From positions 1 to 64,000 of the forward strand of contig NZ_BRVM01000005.1 of the NCBI RefSeq assembly GCF_026011715.1: a DNA stretch of 64,000 bases. The letters run 5' to 3'. The position numbers were made by a program, and so were the translations under genes. The notes under the pieces are model-generated. The model ran no database searches, was not told where the DNA came from, and worked only from the letters and a program-made list of their open reading frames with translations. This stretch comes from Cytobacillus sp. NCCP-133. GTDB taxonomy: Bacteria; Bacillota; Bacilli; Bacillales; Cytobacillaceae. How positions within the stretch are numbered: the stretch's first letter is position 1; each line of letters begins with the position of its first letter. Positions 49,470 through 57,925 of the stretch are shown here, one piece after another.

Positions 49470-51197
49470 ATGGATGGGAATGATCAATTACATACTAAAA
49501 GAAAGATTGCTCCTGATTCCAGTGAAGCTACCATTCTCGTTAATGAGGCAGGGAACATTGCCTACGCGAACCAGCAGGCCCAAGAGCATTTTGGATATAA
49601 AGAAATCGATTTGCTAGGGAAGAATATAAAGGAATTAATGCCTGAGATCACTCCGCTTGCAGCGGAAGAAGGAAAAGTGGTTCACGAATTTGGCCGGCAT
49701 AGGAATGGACAGACGTTTTCAATTTTTCACCGAATAAATTCTTTTGTACTTAGCGGAGAGAGCTTTTTTTTAATTGTCTTTCACTCAGTAAAAGACCGTT
49801 CCCGCTTAAAGAAACAGCAATCATATCCACTAAATGAATTGGTTGACCTCCAATTTGCTCTTGATGAATCGACGATTGTTGCCTTTACAGACCAAAAAGG
49901 CAAAATCAAATACGTTAATGAAAAGTTTTGTGAGGTATCCAAATATTCACCAGAAGAGCTAATTGGAAAAGACCATAGGATTATAAACTCCGGCTATCAT
50001 TCCAAAGAATTTATGCAGGATTTATGGGAGACGATATCAAGCGGAAATGTATGGCGGGGAGAGATTAAAAACAAAGCAAAGGATGGCGCCTTTTATTGGG
50101 TTGACACGACAATTGTCCCTTTTATTGATGAGAAAGGAAATCCTTATAAATATTTGGCCATCCGCAAAGAAATTACCGAATATAAACGTGTTGTGGAAGA
50201 ACTGAAAAAATCCGTCAATGAACTGATTGATTTAAAGTTTGCCCTTGATGCTTCCTCCATCGTGGCAATTACAGACCAAAGAGGCACCATTAAATATGTG
50301 AATGATCAGTTCTGCAACATCTCAAAATATGCAAGAGAAGAATTGCTTGGTCAGGATCATAGAATCATCAACTCCGGTTACCACTCAAAAGAGTTTTTCA
50401 GCGAATTATGGGAAACGATTTCTTCCGGGAAGGTGTGGAAAGGTGAAATTAAAAACAAGGCAAAAGATGGAACGTTTTACTGGGTAGATACCACTATTGT
50501 TCCATTCCTTGACGAACAAGGAAAGCCATATCAGCATCTTGCCATTCGCCATGAAGTCACACAAAGGAAGAATGCAGAAGAAGAACTGCAAAAAATGATG
50601 ACGCGAATTATTGATATTCAGGAAGATGAGAGGAAACGGCTGTCACGGGAGCTTCATGATGGGATAGGGCAGAACCTTTATAGCCATCTGATAACAATAA
50701 ACCGGCTTCAAGCGGAAATGAGCCATCCGCTTCTTGACCAAATGCAGGATGAAGCCACTGAAATCATTGAAGAGCTTCGAGATATTTCCTGGGAGCTTCG
50801 TCCTTCTGTTCTGGACGATCTTGGACTGATCCCGGCGATCCGTTCTTATTTGGTCCGGTTTTCAGAACACCATAATATTAATGTGCATTTTAACTGCTAT
50901 CTGACATCCCGTCTTAACTCAAATAAAGAGCTTACGATTTACAGGATCATACAAGAAGCTCTGACGAATGTAAGAAAGTATGCTAATACAGATGAAGCAG
51001 AAGTCACAATCAGACAAATGGATGAGGAGATTCGGGTAGTCATCGAAGATAAGGGCAGGGGCTTTAATGTTCAAGAAGTCGCAAGAGGGGTCGGCTTGTT
51101 TAGTATGGAAGAGAGAGCTAAAGCTGCAGAAGGATCTATTAAGGTACATTCAGAAGAAAATAAAGGAACAAGAGTGGTGCTTGAAATCCCTTTATAG
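49470..51197 (+). CDS. PAS-PAS-PAS histidine kinase (NreB-like)
   Basis: A 575-residue cytoplasmic kinase with a degenerate N-terminal PAS (about 15-120), two almost identical PAS-PAC units (about 125-245 and 250-370), a HisKA_3 domain (His396 in ELHDGIGQ) and an HATPase (QEALTNVRKYA, EDKGRGFN). The two PAS units share IINSGYHSKEF, EIKNKAKDG and FYWVDTTIVPF, so one arose by recent duplication. No four-Cys iron-sulfur site like that of NreB is seen, though each PAS keeps one Cys (FCEVS, FCNIS). Second kinase of the locus; 26 bases after the GAF gene. Confidence 0.88.
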   Translation: MDGNDQLHTKRKIAPDSSEATILVNEAGNIAYANQQAQEHFGYKEIDLLGKNIKELMPEITPLAAEEGKVVHEFGRHRNGQTFSIFHRINSFVLSGESFFLIVFHSVKDRSRLKKQQSYPLNELVDLQFALDESTIVAFTDQKGKIKYVNEKFCEVSKYSPEELIGKDHRIINSGYHSKEFMQDLWETISSGNVWRGEIKNKAKDGAFYWVDTTIVPFIDEKGNPYKYLAIRKEITEYKRVVEELKKSVNELIDLKFALDASSIVAITDQRGTIKYVNDQFCNISKYAREELLGQDHRIINSGYHSKEFFSELWETISSGKVWKGEIKNKAKDGTFYWVDTTIVPFLDEQGKPYQHLAIRHEVTQRKNAEEELQKMMTRIIDIQEDERKRLSRELHDGIGQNLYSHLITINRLQAEMSHPLLDQMQDEATEIIEELRDISWELRPSVLDDLGLIPAIRSYLVRFSEHHNINVHFNCYLTSRLNSNKELTIYRIIQEALTNVRKYANTDEAEVTIRQMDEEIRVVIEDKGRGFNVQEVARGVGLFSMEERAKAAEGSIKVHSEENKGTRVVLEIPL

Positions 51198-51345
51198 AAT
51201 AACTCTCTGTCGAAGTATCTGGTGATACTGGCACCCTATTGATGTAATTATTGGGAATGAACTCAATGCTTAGTTCGAAAATCATTAGGTAATATTAGCA
51301 TTGCTAAAAAAGCTGCAGGAGCTTCGGCAGCTTTTATTCTTGTAA

Positions 51346-52539
51346 TTAAAAGATAGACCCAAGGACAATCCCGCCAATAGCACCAGTGACAACTATAACC
51401 CAAGGCGGCAGCTTCCAATAAACGAGCATGCTGAATAAAGCAGCAGCAAAAGCGAAATCAACTGGTTCGAGTATGCTGCTTGTCCAAATCGGATTGTAAA
51501 AGGCAGCTATTAAGATTCCGACCACAGCGCCATTCACCCCCATTAAAGCTCCTTTAATCTTAGGATTGCGGCGAAGAGTGTTCCAAAAAGGCAGTGTACC
51601 TAAGATCAAAAGAAGGGCAGGGAGGAAAATGGCTGCTGTTGCTAGCAAGCCCCCTTGCCATCCATTTATAACAGCTCCAATATAAGCGGCAAATGTAAAT
51701 AATGGTCCCGGTACAGCCTGCGCGGCACCATAACCTGCCAGAAAAGCTTCCTCACTAAGCCATCCGGCAGGAACAAATTCACGCTCAAGTAATGGAAGGA
51801 CAACATGGCCCCCGCCAAAAACAAGAGAGCCTGAACGATAAAAACTATCGAATAAGGCTATCCAGTTCAGAGCAGTTAATTCTCTTAAGATTGGAAGTGC
51901 TATTAAAAGGCCAAAAAAGAGTAGTAAGCATCCAATAGCAAAGCCCTTTGATATAGGAAAATGAATTTTTGCTTCATCTTGCTCAGTATGATTTTTATAA
52001 ATTAAGAAACCAATGAAACCCGAAACAAGTATGATTGCGACTTGAGTAAAGGCTGTTTGCCACAATAACGTTGCAATGATGGCAAGTAAAGCCAGTGTTT
52101 TTCTCGGGAGGTCAGGTACAAGCTTTTGTGCCATGCCTAGGATCGCATGTGCAACGACAGCAACAGCAACAATTTTTAGTCCATGAATCCAGCTTTCATC
52201 ACCTACATCTATTCCTTGAAGCAGGATAGAAAAAATAATCAAAGCGATAACCGATGGCAATGTAAATCCAAGAAAGGTCATGATGCCACCGGCAACTCCA
52301 GCTCTCATAACTCCGATGCCTATGCCAACCTGGCTGCTAGCCGGACCCGGAAGGAACTGGCATAACGCAACCAAATCAGCATAGCTTTTTTCATCCAGCC
52401 ATTTTCTTCTTCGTACATATTCCTCATGGAAATAGCCAAGATGTGCAATTGGGCCACCGAAAGAGGTGAATCCCAGTCTGGTTGACACGATTAATATTTC
52501 AAGTAACGATTTAAAACTTGGTTTGGTATTGCTCATCAT
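51346..52539 (-). CDS. chrA: Chromate transporter ChrA
   Basis: A 397-residue CHR-family protein with two homologous halves, about ten to twelve membrane helices, and the signatures FTSFGGPIAHLGYF and LCQFLPGPASSQ in the first half and GSLVFGGGHVVLPLLE with GAAQAVPGPLF in the second. It exports chromate, or sulfate-like anions. It lies ten bases after the PadR regulator gene, forming a padR-chrA operon as in other Bacillus. Confidence 0.92.
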   Translation of the reverse strand: MMSNTKPSFKSLLEILIVSTRLGFTSFGGPIAHLGYFHEEYVRRRKWLDEKSYADLVALCQFLPGPASSQVGIGIGVMRAGVAGGIMTFLGFTLPSVIALIIFSILLQGIDVGDESWIHGLKIVAVAVVAHAILGMAQKLVPDLPRKTLALLAIIATLLWQTAFTQVAIILVSGFIGFLIYKNHTEQDEAKIHFPISKGFAIGCLLLFFGLLIALPILRELTALNWIALFDSFYRSGSLVFGGGHVVLPLLEREFVPAGWLSEEAFLAGYGAAQAVPGPLFTFAAYIGAVINGWQGGLLATAAIFLPALLLILGTLPFWNTLRRNPKIKGALMGVNGAVVGILIAAFYNPIWTSSILEPVDFAFAAALFSMLVYWKLPPWVIVVTGAIGGIVLGSIF

Positions 52540-52549
52540 GCATCCCCTT

Positions 52550-52858
52550 TTAATCCTTAATTTCTTTAAATAGCTCGTAGGCTTTCTTTCTGGCTTCCTC
52601 TAAAACAGTAACTCCCTTTTCAGTAGCTGTATAATACTTGCGAATCTTGCCATCTACATTTTTTTGCTCCTGATGAAGAAGGCCATCTGATTCCATTGAA
52701 TGAAGAATTGGGTACAAGGTTCCTGAGCTTATGCTATAGCCGTGCTCCTTCAGTTCCTCACGCATCCACATTCCAAAAATGGGGTGCTCTTTAGCGTGAT
52801 GCAGAATGTGTATCTGAATAAATCCCAAAAACAGTTTCCGCAATATTTTATCTTCCAA
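52550..52858 (-). CDS. PadR-family regulator of chrA
   Basis: A 102-residue winged-helix repressor of the short PadR type (GMWMREELKEHGYSISSGTLYPILHSME, then KYYTATEKG). The start is TTG at 52858 after AAGGGAGG; the frame is open seven codons earlier but that part contains the ribosome site. As the first gene of the chrA operon it is likely autoregulated through the inverted repeat upstream. Confidence 0.85.
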   Translation of the reverse strand: MEDKILRKLFLGFIQIHILHHAKEHPIFGMWMREELKEHGYSISSGTLYPILHSMESDGLLHQEQKNVDGKIRKYYTATEKGVTVLEEARKKAYELFKEIKD

Positions 52859-52888
52859 ACTAAAACCTCCCTTAATCAATTTCGTAAG

Positions 52889-52907
52889 CCGATATCGGAA
52901 ATCGATA
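52889..52907. promoter_or_regulatory. Candidate PadR operator
   Basis: CCGATATCGG overlaps the inverted repeat TATCG-gaaat-CGATA (52893-52907), 30-50 bp before the PadR start. Its symmetry fits a PadR dimer. Confidence 0.5.
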
Positions 52908-52965
52908 ATGAAATGGTAACAAATTAATTACAGGCTGAAAAGGGGAAAGAATTCCCTATCGCATA

Positions 52966-52993
52966 AAAAGAACGCTTTTATCAAGCGTTCCAT
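52966..52993 (-). terminator. Terminator of the small minus-strand genes
   Basis: On the minus strand GAACGCTT / AAGCGTTC with loop GATAA is followed by CTTTTTA. Confidence 0.75.
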
Positions 52994-52994
52994 G

Positions 52995-53132
52995 CTAATT
53001 ATTCTGTACATTTCTTAAAATTTCATAAGCCTCATCCCCGTCCGCTGCAGCAAAGCTTTCCCGCATTTGGTCATGCAATAAATCCAGTTCAATTATTTTT
53101 TTCGCAAGGTCAATTGCATCTTTCGATTTCAT
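52995..53132 (-). CDS. Small protein next to fbpA-like gene
   Basis: A 45-residue acidic helical protein (MKSKDAIDLAKKIIELDLL, ending EILRNVQNN). The ATG at 53132 follows GGGGA and a terminator closes the gene. It follows the broken fbpA-like gene by 17 bases, so the two probably form a unit. No family recognised. Confidence 0.6.
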   Translation of the reverse strand: MKSKDAIDLAKKIIELDLLHDQMRESFAAADGDEAYEILRNVQNN

Positions 53133-53149
53133 CCATCCCCATCTACTTT

Positions 53150-53313
53150 TCAAAACCGATTCATGTTCTTATGTTTCTTAAAAATACTTTCGAGCTCTGT
53201 TAAAGTCAGTTTTTGCAGCACTGGTTCTGAGTGCTGGTATTCACCGCCGGATTTCATCAGTAAATCAATCAAATAGTGGCGTTTTTTTCTATAGCCTTCC
53301 TTAAATATCGCAT
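53150..53313 (-). pseudogene. FbpA-like small basic protein gene with frameshift
   Basis: ATG at 53313 after AGAGGAG opens MRYLRKAIEK, then the frame stops; one base out of frame the text continues RHYLIDLLMKSGGEYQ to LTLTELESIFKKHKNMNRF. Together this is a 54-residue protein of the Fur-regulated basic protein A type. The break is in a run of seven Ts at 53282-53288 (A7 in the coding strand); eight would restore the frame. Mutation, slippage or sequencing error are all possible. Confidence 0.65.
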
Positions 53314-53379
53314 ATGAATCTCCTCTTTTCTTTAGGTTTCTGTCATTCTATAAAAAAATTATGCAACCGTCATTCATTA

Positions 53380-53462
53380 TGTTAGATTTTCTCACGCAGT
53401 ATTTGAAATTATGTTAGATTTTCTTATACGATAGATGAGAAATGCTTTATGATTAGTATAAT
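53380..53462 (+). promoter_or_regulatory. tnrA promoter with two TnrA boxes
   Basis: TGTTAGATTTTCTCACG (53380-53396) and TGTTAGATTTTCTTATA (53412-53428) match the TnrA consensus TGTnAnATTTTnTnACA well (16 and about 15 positions) and are 32 bp apart. TATAAT at 53457-53462 puts the second box near -49, the known TnrA activation position. They could also act on the divergent fbpA-like gene. Confidence 0.75.
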
Positions 53463-53497
53463 AAAAGAAAACATTTTTAAAATTGAGGTGACAATTA

Positions 53498-53821
53498 TTG
53501 GAGAATGAAGCTTCCTATAAAAGCAGAAAAGTTATTTCGATTGGTACGGTCAGTGAGCTGACAGGTCTAAGTGAGCGGCAGATACGCTATTATGAAGAAA
53601 GGAAATTAGTCTTTCCGGAAAGGTCAGACCACGGAAGCCGAAAATATTCTTTTTCAGATGTTGAGAGGCTCATTGATATTGCAAACAAAAGGGAAGAGGG
53701 AGTCAGAACAGAAGAAATACGGACAGAATTAAAAAGGAAAAAGAAGAAGGACGATCAACAGGCGCGCAATAAAATGATCCAAGGGCAGCTAAATGCACGA
53801 TTTGGGCTTCGAAAAAAGTAA
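53498..53821 (+). CDS. tnrA: Nitrogen regulator TnrA
   Basis: A 107-residue MerR-family regulator of nitrogen limitation. The winged helix ([26 protein letters not shown]) and the C-terminal tail [12 protein letters not shown], which contacts feedback-inhibited glutamine synthetase, match TnrA rather than GlnR, and no glnA follows. TTG start at 53498 after TTGAGGTGA. TnrA activates nitrate assimilation, ammonium and amino-acid uptake genes under poor nitrogen supply, and itself. Confidence 0.93.
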   Translation: MENEASYKSRKVISIGTVSELTGLSERQIRYYEERKLVFPERSDHGSRKYSFSDVERLIDIANKREEGVRTEEIRTELKRKKKKDDQQARNKMIQGQLNARFGLRKK

Positions 53822-54055
53822 TCTAGATTAAAGCTGAACATTTGCAGTGCTGGGATGATTGATAACAAGATCAGCATATCAGTCGAGAGCCAGATAAATA
53901 ATTAGAGACGCGGCTATCAAAATGAATAGCTGATTTTTATGTAATTGTTATAAGTTTTTCTCTCAAAGGTCTTCCTTTTGGCTTTTATTTCCTTTAAGAT
54001 GTAACCTTATAAAAGTGAATTTTAAAAAATTTGGAAATGAAAAGCAGGTGAGAGA

Positions 54056-54808
54056 ATGGAAAATGAATATTCGCCAACTATAGAAGTCATTGAATTATGC
54101 TTACTTGCGGGTAAAATCATGCTGCAAGGGGGTGCAGAAACATATCGCGTGGAGGACACGATGACGAGGATTGCTGCCTCTTTGGGAATTCCTGATTCCC
54201 ACAGCTATGTTACCCCAACAGGTATCATCTTTTCAACTGATGGTATTGAACCTGCCAAACTTATCCGAATTTCAGAGCGTTCAACGGACTTGTACAAAGT
54301 AACTTTGGTTAATGGGATATCGCGAAAAATCGGCAGCGGTGAGCTCGATGGGAAAAGGGCACTTGCCAGGCTGAAGGAAATAGAAACTGCAGACTACACC
54401 TTCCCTGTTTATCAGCAGGTCTTGGCGGCTTCGATTGCCAGCGGCTGTTTCCTGATCATGTTTCTGGGACAGTGGATGGATTTTATTCCTGCCATGATTG
54501 CAGGGGGATTGGGTTTTGCTACTTTTATTTATGTGCATCGGGTGGTTCAGATCAAGTTCTTTTCCGAGTTCATTGCCTCGCTATTCATTGGAATATTAGC
54601 TTATGTGTTTGTAAAAGCTGGAATAGGGACTGAACTTGATAAAATCATTATCGGTTCGGTGATGCCCTTGGTTCCGGGGCTGCTCATTACTAATGCGATC
54701 AGAGATTTAATGGCTGGCCATCTTGTTTCCGGTTTGTCCAAGGGTGCTGAAGCTTTTCTCACAGCCTTCGCCATAGGGGCAGGCATAGCTCTAGTGTTTA
54801 CTTTTTAA
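54056..54808 (+). CDS. Threonine/serine exporter, ThrE N-terminal part (YjjP type)
   Basis: A 250-residue protein of the ThrE/DUF1212 family. A soluble N-terminal domain (about 1-115, with LAGKIMLQGGAETYRVEDTM) precedes five membrane helices ending VPGLLITNAIRDLMAGHL. It works with the small YjjB-type subunit encoded 123 bases downstream to export threonine, serine or a dicarboxylate. GCAGGTGAGAG precedes the start. Confidence 0.88.
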   Translation: MENEYSPTIEVIELCLLAGKIMLQGGAETYRVEDTMTRIAASLGIPDSHSYVTPTGIIFSTDGIEPAKLIRISERSTDLYKVTLVNGISRKIGSGELDGKRALARLKEIETADYTFPVYQQVLAASIASGCFLIMFLGQWMDFIPAMIAGGLGFATFIYVHRVVQIKFFSEFIASLFIGILAYVFVKAGIGTELDKIIIGSVMPLVPGLLITNAIRDLMAGHLVSGLSKGAEAFLTAFAIGAGIALVFTF

Positions 54809-54931
54809 ACGCTATGATTCCGGATTAACAGATAAAGCAGTAAAACCCTCTGCTTATTAATCCTAAGTGGGGGATAGACTAACCATCAGTTACTCACTGT
54901 TGGAAGTTTTTATTATGCGGAGGAAGTTTGT

Positions 54932-55375
54932 ATGTTCATACACTTAATTACAAGTTTTATTGCATCAGCGGGATTTGGTGTCTTATTCAACGCACCAAAA
55001 AAGTCATTGCTGAAATGCGGATTTGTCGGGATGGTTGGCTGGTTCATTTATATATGGCTGGTAACCCTGGATTACGATGCGGTCATATCTTCACTGATTG
55101 CAGCTTTTACAATTGCCGTGATCAGTCAGATCTTTGCCAGAATGTATAAAACGCCCATCATCATTTTTAGCGTTGCTGGCATCATACCGCTTGTACCAGG
55201 CGGACTGGCTTATGATGCCATGCGTAACTTTGTTGAGAACGATTATAATACCGCCATTCAGCTTGCTGCCAAAGCATTTATGATTTCTGGAGCAATCGCG
55301 GTTGGGCTGGTGATATCCGAGGTGATTAATCAAATCATCCGCAAGGTTCAATTTAAATCGAAAAGAAGTTATTGA
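54932..55375 (+). CDS. Threonine/serine exporter, small subunit (YjjB type)
   Basis: A 147-residue membrane protein with four helices and the motif IIPLVPGGLAYDAMRNFVEND, the second half of the split ThrE exporter. The ATG at 54932 follows GGAGGAAG. It is on the same strand as its partner and likely in one operon. Confidence 0.88.
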   Translation: MFIHLITSFIASAGFGVLFNAPKKSLLKCGFVGMVGWFIYIWLVTLDYDAVISSLIAAFTIAVISQIFARMYKTPIIIFSVAGIIPLVPGGLAYDAMRNFVENDYNTAIQLAAKAFMISGAIAVGLVISEVINQIIRKVQFKSKRSY

Positions 55376-55446
55376 TTACTGAAAATTCATCCTCTATAAA
55401 TTGAACAGCATAAATTCCGTATTGCTAAATATAATAGAGGAGTTAA

Positions 55447-55524
55447 GTGCTGGCGATGCAAACAAGTATAGAAGAGATTTATAGAGAAATACATACACAC
55501 ATACCGGAAAAGGGAGAAGAGTGA
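55447..55524 (+). CDS. Possible tiny ORF 1
   Basis: GTG at 55447, five bases after AGAGGAG, opens a 25-codon frame with an amphipathic middle (MQTSIEEIYREIHTHI) that ends in TGA overlapping the next ATG. Not recognised; weak evidence. Confidence 0.3.
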   Translation: MLAMQTSIEEIYREIHTHIPEKGEE

Positions 55525-55646
55525 TGATCAGCCGTTTCTTAATTTATTATAAGCCACACCACACTTGTAATTGCCCACAGGCACGGCAGCCAATCGAAAC
55601 GATGACCGGATACGGAAGAAGGTATAATGTTCAATTTCGAAAATAA
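55524..55646 (+). CDS. Possible small ORF 2
   Basis: ATG at 55524 (TGATG overlap with the frame before) after GGGAGAAGAG opens 40 codons: MISRFLIYYKPHHTCNCP at the start, ending GYGRRYNVQFRK. It contains HHTCNC, a possible metal site. A terminator follows directly. Two small coupled genes with ribosome sites and a terminator are more than expected by chance, but no family is known. Confidence 0.4.
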   Translation: MISRFLIYYKPHHTCNCPQARQPIETMTGYGRRYNVQFRK

Positions 55647-55676
55647 AGTGGAATCTGAATAGGGTTCCGCTTTTTT
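55646..55676 (+). terminator. Terminator after the small ORFs
   Basis: AGTGGAATC / GGTTCCGCTT stem (one G-U pair) followed by six Ts. Confidence 0.7.
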
Positions 55677-55679
55677 GAT

Positions 55680-55747
55680 GATATCAGAATTTATATCCTT
55701 TTGTACTTAGAGAACTGTCTAGCTTTAGGTGCCCTAGGCTTTTCTTA
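55680..55747 (+). repeat. Dispersed repeat, short copy
   Basis: GATATCAGAATTTATATCC, CTTAGAGAACTGTCTAG and GGTGCCCTAGGCTTTTCTT match the ends of the 149-bp copy with the middle missing, as at 40685. Confidence 0.7.
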
Positions 55748-56033
55748 TGGTTTCGAAGTAAATTAGTACTCTGCAAATTGAGCGGTTTAGCGATTAAATT
55801 CAGCAAATAAGCGAAGAAATCTATAAACTAGCAAACACACTCAAAGTGTTGTATATAGTGAGATAATAATTAAAATCCTTTAATAGTCAAGGTGCTTGAA
55901 ATTGAAAAATATTACTCATCTAAAAAAAGAAAAGAAAAAAGATAGTTTTAGCAATATAAATTTTCAGAATAGTCTAAAAGTACTATCCGACAGTCTCTTT
56001 AGATTGGAAGTTTTTAACTAGAACAGGACTTAT
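55748..56033. other. AT-rich leader region
   Basis: No ORF is supported in this stretch. It carries AT-rich text and a short CACACTCAAAGTGTTG inverted repeat near 55837. It leads into the cell-wall recycling operon. Confidence 0.4.
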
Positions 56034-56053
56034 GTGGTATAGACAACTATACT
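56034..56053 (+). promoter_or_regulatory. Candidate NagR (dre-like) operator
   Basis: GTGGTATAGACAACTATACT contains the palindrome GTATAG-ACAA-CTATAC and resembles the NagR/DasR site core TGGTnTAGACnA. TATACT inside it could be a -10. A cre-like TGTAAACCTTTTCA (one mismatch in the central CG) lies at 56082-56095. Confidence 0.45.
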
Positions 56054-56115
56054 CAAATTCTATTAAGCTAAAAGTATGTAATGTAAACCTTTTCAAACGC
56101 AAAGGAGGTTATTGT

Positions 56116-57858
56116 ATGGGCAAAAATCATAAGAATAAGGGAGGAAATATGAAAAAAACATATATGCATATTGCGCTTACTGCAGCAATTACCACATCAC
56201 TCTTTATTCCAGCAGAATTTCCAGTAGCTGCGCAAGGCGGGGAAGGAGCTGGATCAACGATGGAAATGAGAGATAAAAAGAGTCCGCATCACAAAGTACA
56301 TCCGGTATTTTCATGGGATCGCCCTGGACCGATTTCTCCAGTACTGCATCCTGGGTCTGCAACAGGTGCTGGAATGGTTCAGCAGCCGCTTAATAAAATC
56401 GATTCAATTATGGAAGGTATGATCGAAGATGGCGTCATGTCTGGGGCTGTAGCTTTTGTTGCAAGAAGGGGCCAAATCGTTAAACAGGATGCCTATGGGT
56501 ATGCTTACCGTTATAAGGATGATAAATTCACCGAAGCAGAAAATCAAATTGAAATGACAGAAGATACAATCTTCGACCTGGCTTCGATCAGCAAAATTTT
56601 TACCACTACCGCTGCTATGCAGTTATATGATGAAGGTTATTTTAAGCTTGATGAACCTGTAGCAAAGTATATACCCGAGTTTGCTGAAAACGGCAAAGAG
56701 AGTGTTACAATTCGTCAGCTGATGACTCATACATCAGGTTTCACTGCCTGGATCCCTTTACATTCACAGGGCGGCAGCCGAAAGGACCGTTTGCAAATTG
56801 TCTTTAACTATCCATTAGCCAATGAGCCGGGACAAAAGTATTCATACAGCGATCTGAATATGATTACGCTGGGAGCCATGATCGAACGCCTATCAGGACA
56901 AAGACTTGATGAGTTTGTAAAAGAGCATATTACTAAACCGCTGGGCATGAAAGATACTATGTATAACCCGCCTGAATCTTTGAAACACAGAATTGCAGCA
57001 ACTGAATATCAGCCTGCCATAAACCGCGGACTCGTATGGGGCGAAGTTCATGATGAGAATGCATGGTCACTCGATGGTGTCGCAGGCCATGCCGGTGTCT
57101 TTTCAACCGCCTCAGATCTTGCGAAATTCGCACATATGTATGTGAATAACGGGCGATATGGCGGAAACCAAATTTTAAAAGAAGAAACAGTTAAAATGCT
57201 TATTGAAAATCAAATTCCGCAATTTCCTGGAAATGATCATGGTCTCGGCTGGGAGCTGGGCCAGGGGTGGTTTATGGATGCATTGTCTGAAGGGAATTCG
57301 CTTGGGCACACAGGGTATACGGGAACTTCCATTGTAATTAACCGAAATAACGGCACAATTGCGATTCTCCTAACAAATCGTGTACACCCTTCAAGAAATA
57401 CAGTTACAACGAATATTGCTAGAAGAGCCTTTGCGAGGCAAGTAGCCGATGCCATTCCGGTATCCATTCCTGGAAAAGGCGACGCCTGGTTCTCTGGATA
57501 TGGTGATAAAGCCCAGCACCTTTTAACAGCTAAAGTGGATGTTGAAAAAGATGCGGTCCTGTCTTTCGAGACATGGTACAGAACCGAAACCAATTATGAT
57601 AAGGGCTATGTAGAATTTTCTGAGGATGGCTTTAATTGGACAAAAGCTACAGAACCAATCACAGGAAGCAGTGTTGATTGGAAAAATGAAGAAGTGGAGA
57701 TTCCTGCTGGAACAAAACATGTTCGATTCAGATACGAGACAGATGGTTCCACAAACGGACGAGGATGGTATGTTGATAACATTAAAGTGAAGAGTTCAGA
57801 AAGCCAAACAGTTGAACCAGAGTTCACAGGAAATGGCTGGCAAGAGAGAAATTACTAG
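56116..57858 (+). CDS. amiE: Secreted N-acetylmuramoyl-L-alanine amidase-type serine hydrolase
   Basis: A 580-residue exported protein of the beta-lactamase (serine hydrolase) fold. A signal peptide (helix starting IALTAAITTSL) precedes the catalytic domain (about 60-430) with SISK and the YSDLN motif, and a C-terminal beta-sandwich of about 120 residues. By order with nagZ and namZ it corresponds to B. subtilis AmiE (YbbE), which removes peptides from MurNAc. Two good ribosome sites exist: AAAGGAGG before 56116 and GGGAGG before the ATG at 56149; the latter gives a more usual signal peptide. Confidence 0.85.
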   Translation: MGKNHKNKGGNMKKTYMHIALTAAITTSLFIPAEFPVAAQGGEGAGSTMEMRDKKSPHHKVHPVFSWDRPGPISPVLHPGSATGAGMVQQPLNKIDSIMEGMIEDGVMSGAVAFVARRGQIVKQDAYGYAYRYKDDKFTEAENQIEMTEDTIFDLASISKIFTTTAAMQLYDEGYFKLDEPVAKYIPEFAENGKESVTIRQLMTHTSGFTAWIPLHSQGGSRKDRLQIVFNYPLANEPGQKYSYSDLNMITLGAMIERLSGQRLDEFVKEHITKPLGMKDTMYNPPESLKHRIAATEYQPAINRGLVWGEVHDENAWSLDGVAGHAGVFSTASDLAKFAHMYVNNGRYGGNQILKEETVKMLIENQIPQFPGNDHGLGWELGQGWFMDALSEGNSLGHTGYTGTSIVINRNNGTIAILLTNRVHPSRNTVTTNIARRAFARQVADAIPVSIPGKGDAWFSGYGDKAQHLLTAKVDVEKDAVLSFETWYRTETNYDKGYVEFSEDGFNWTKATEPITGSSVDWKNEEVEIPAGTKHVRFRYETDGSTNGRGWYVDNIKVKSSESQTVEPEFTGNGWQERNY

Positions 57859-57925
57859 GGTTCCATGAATTGGAGAAAGGTAAGCATAAGGGATTCGAAA
57901 AAATGCAGTTAGGAAGGTGTAAGAA

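Noticed and set aside
53498-53821. GlnR instead of TnrA
   Set aside because: The C-terminus [12 protein letters not shown] and short length are TnrA-like and no glnA follows.
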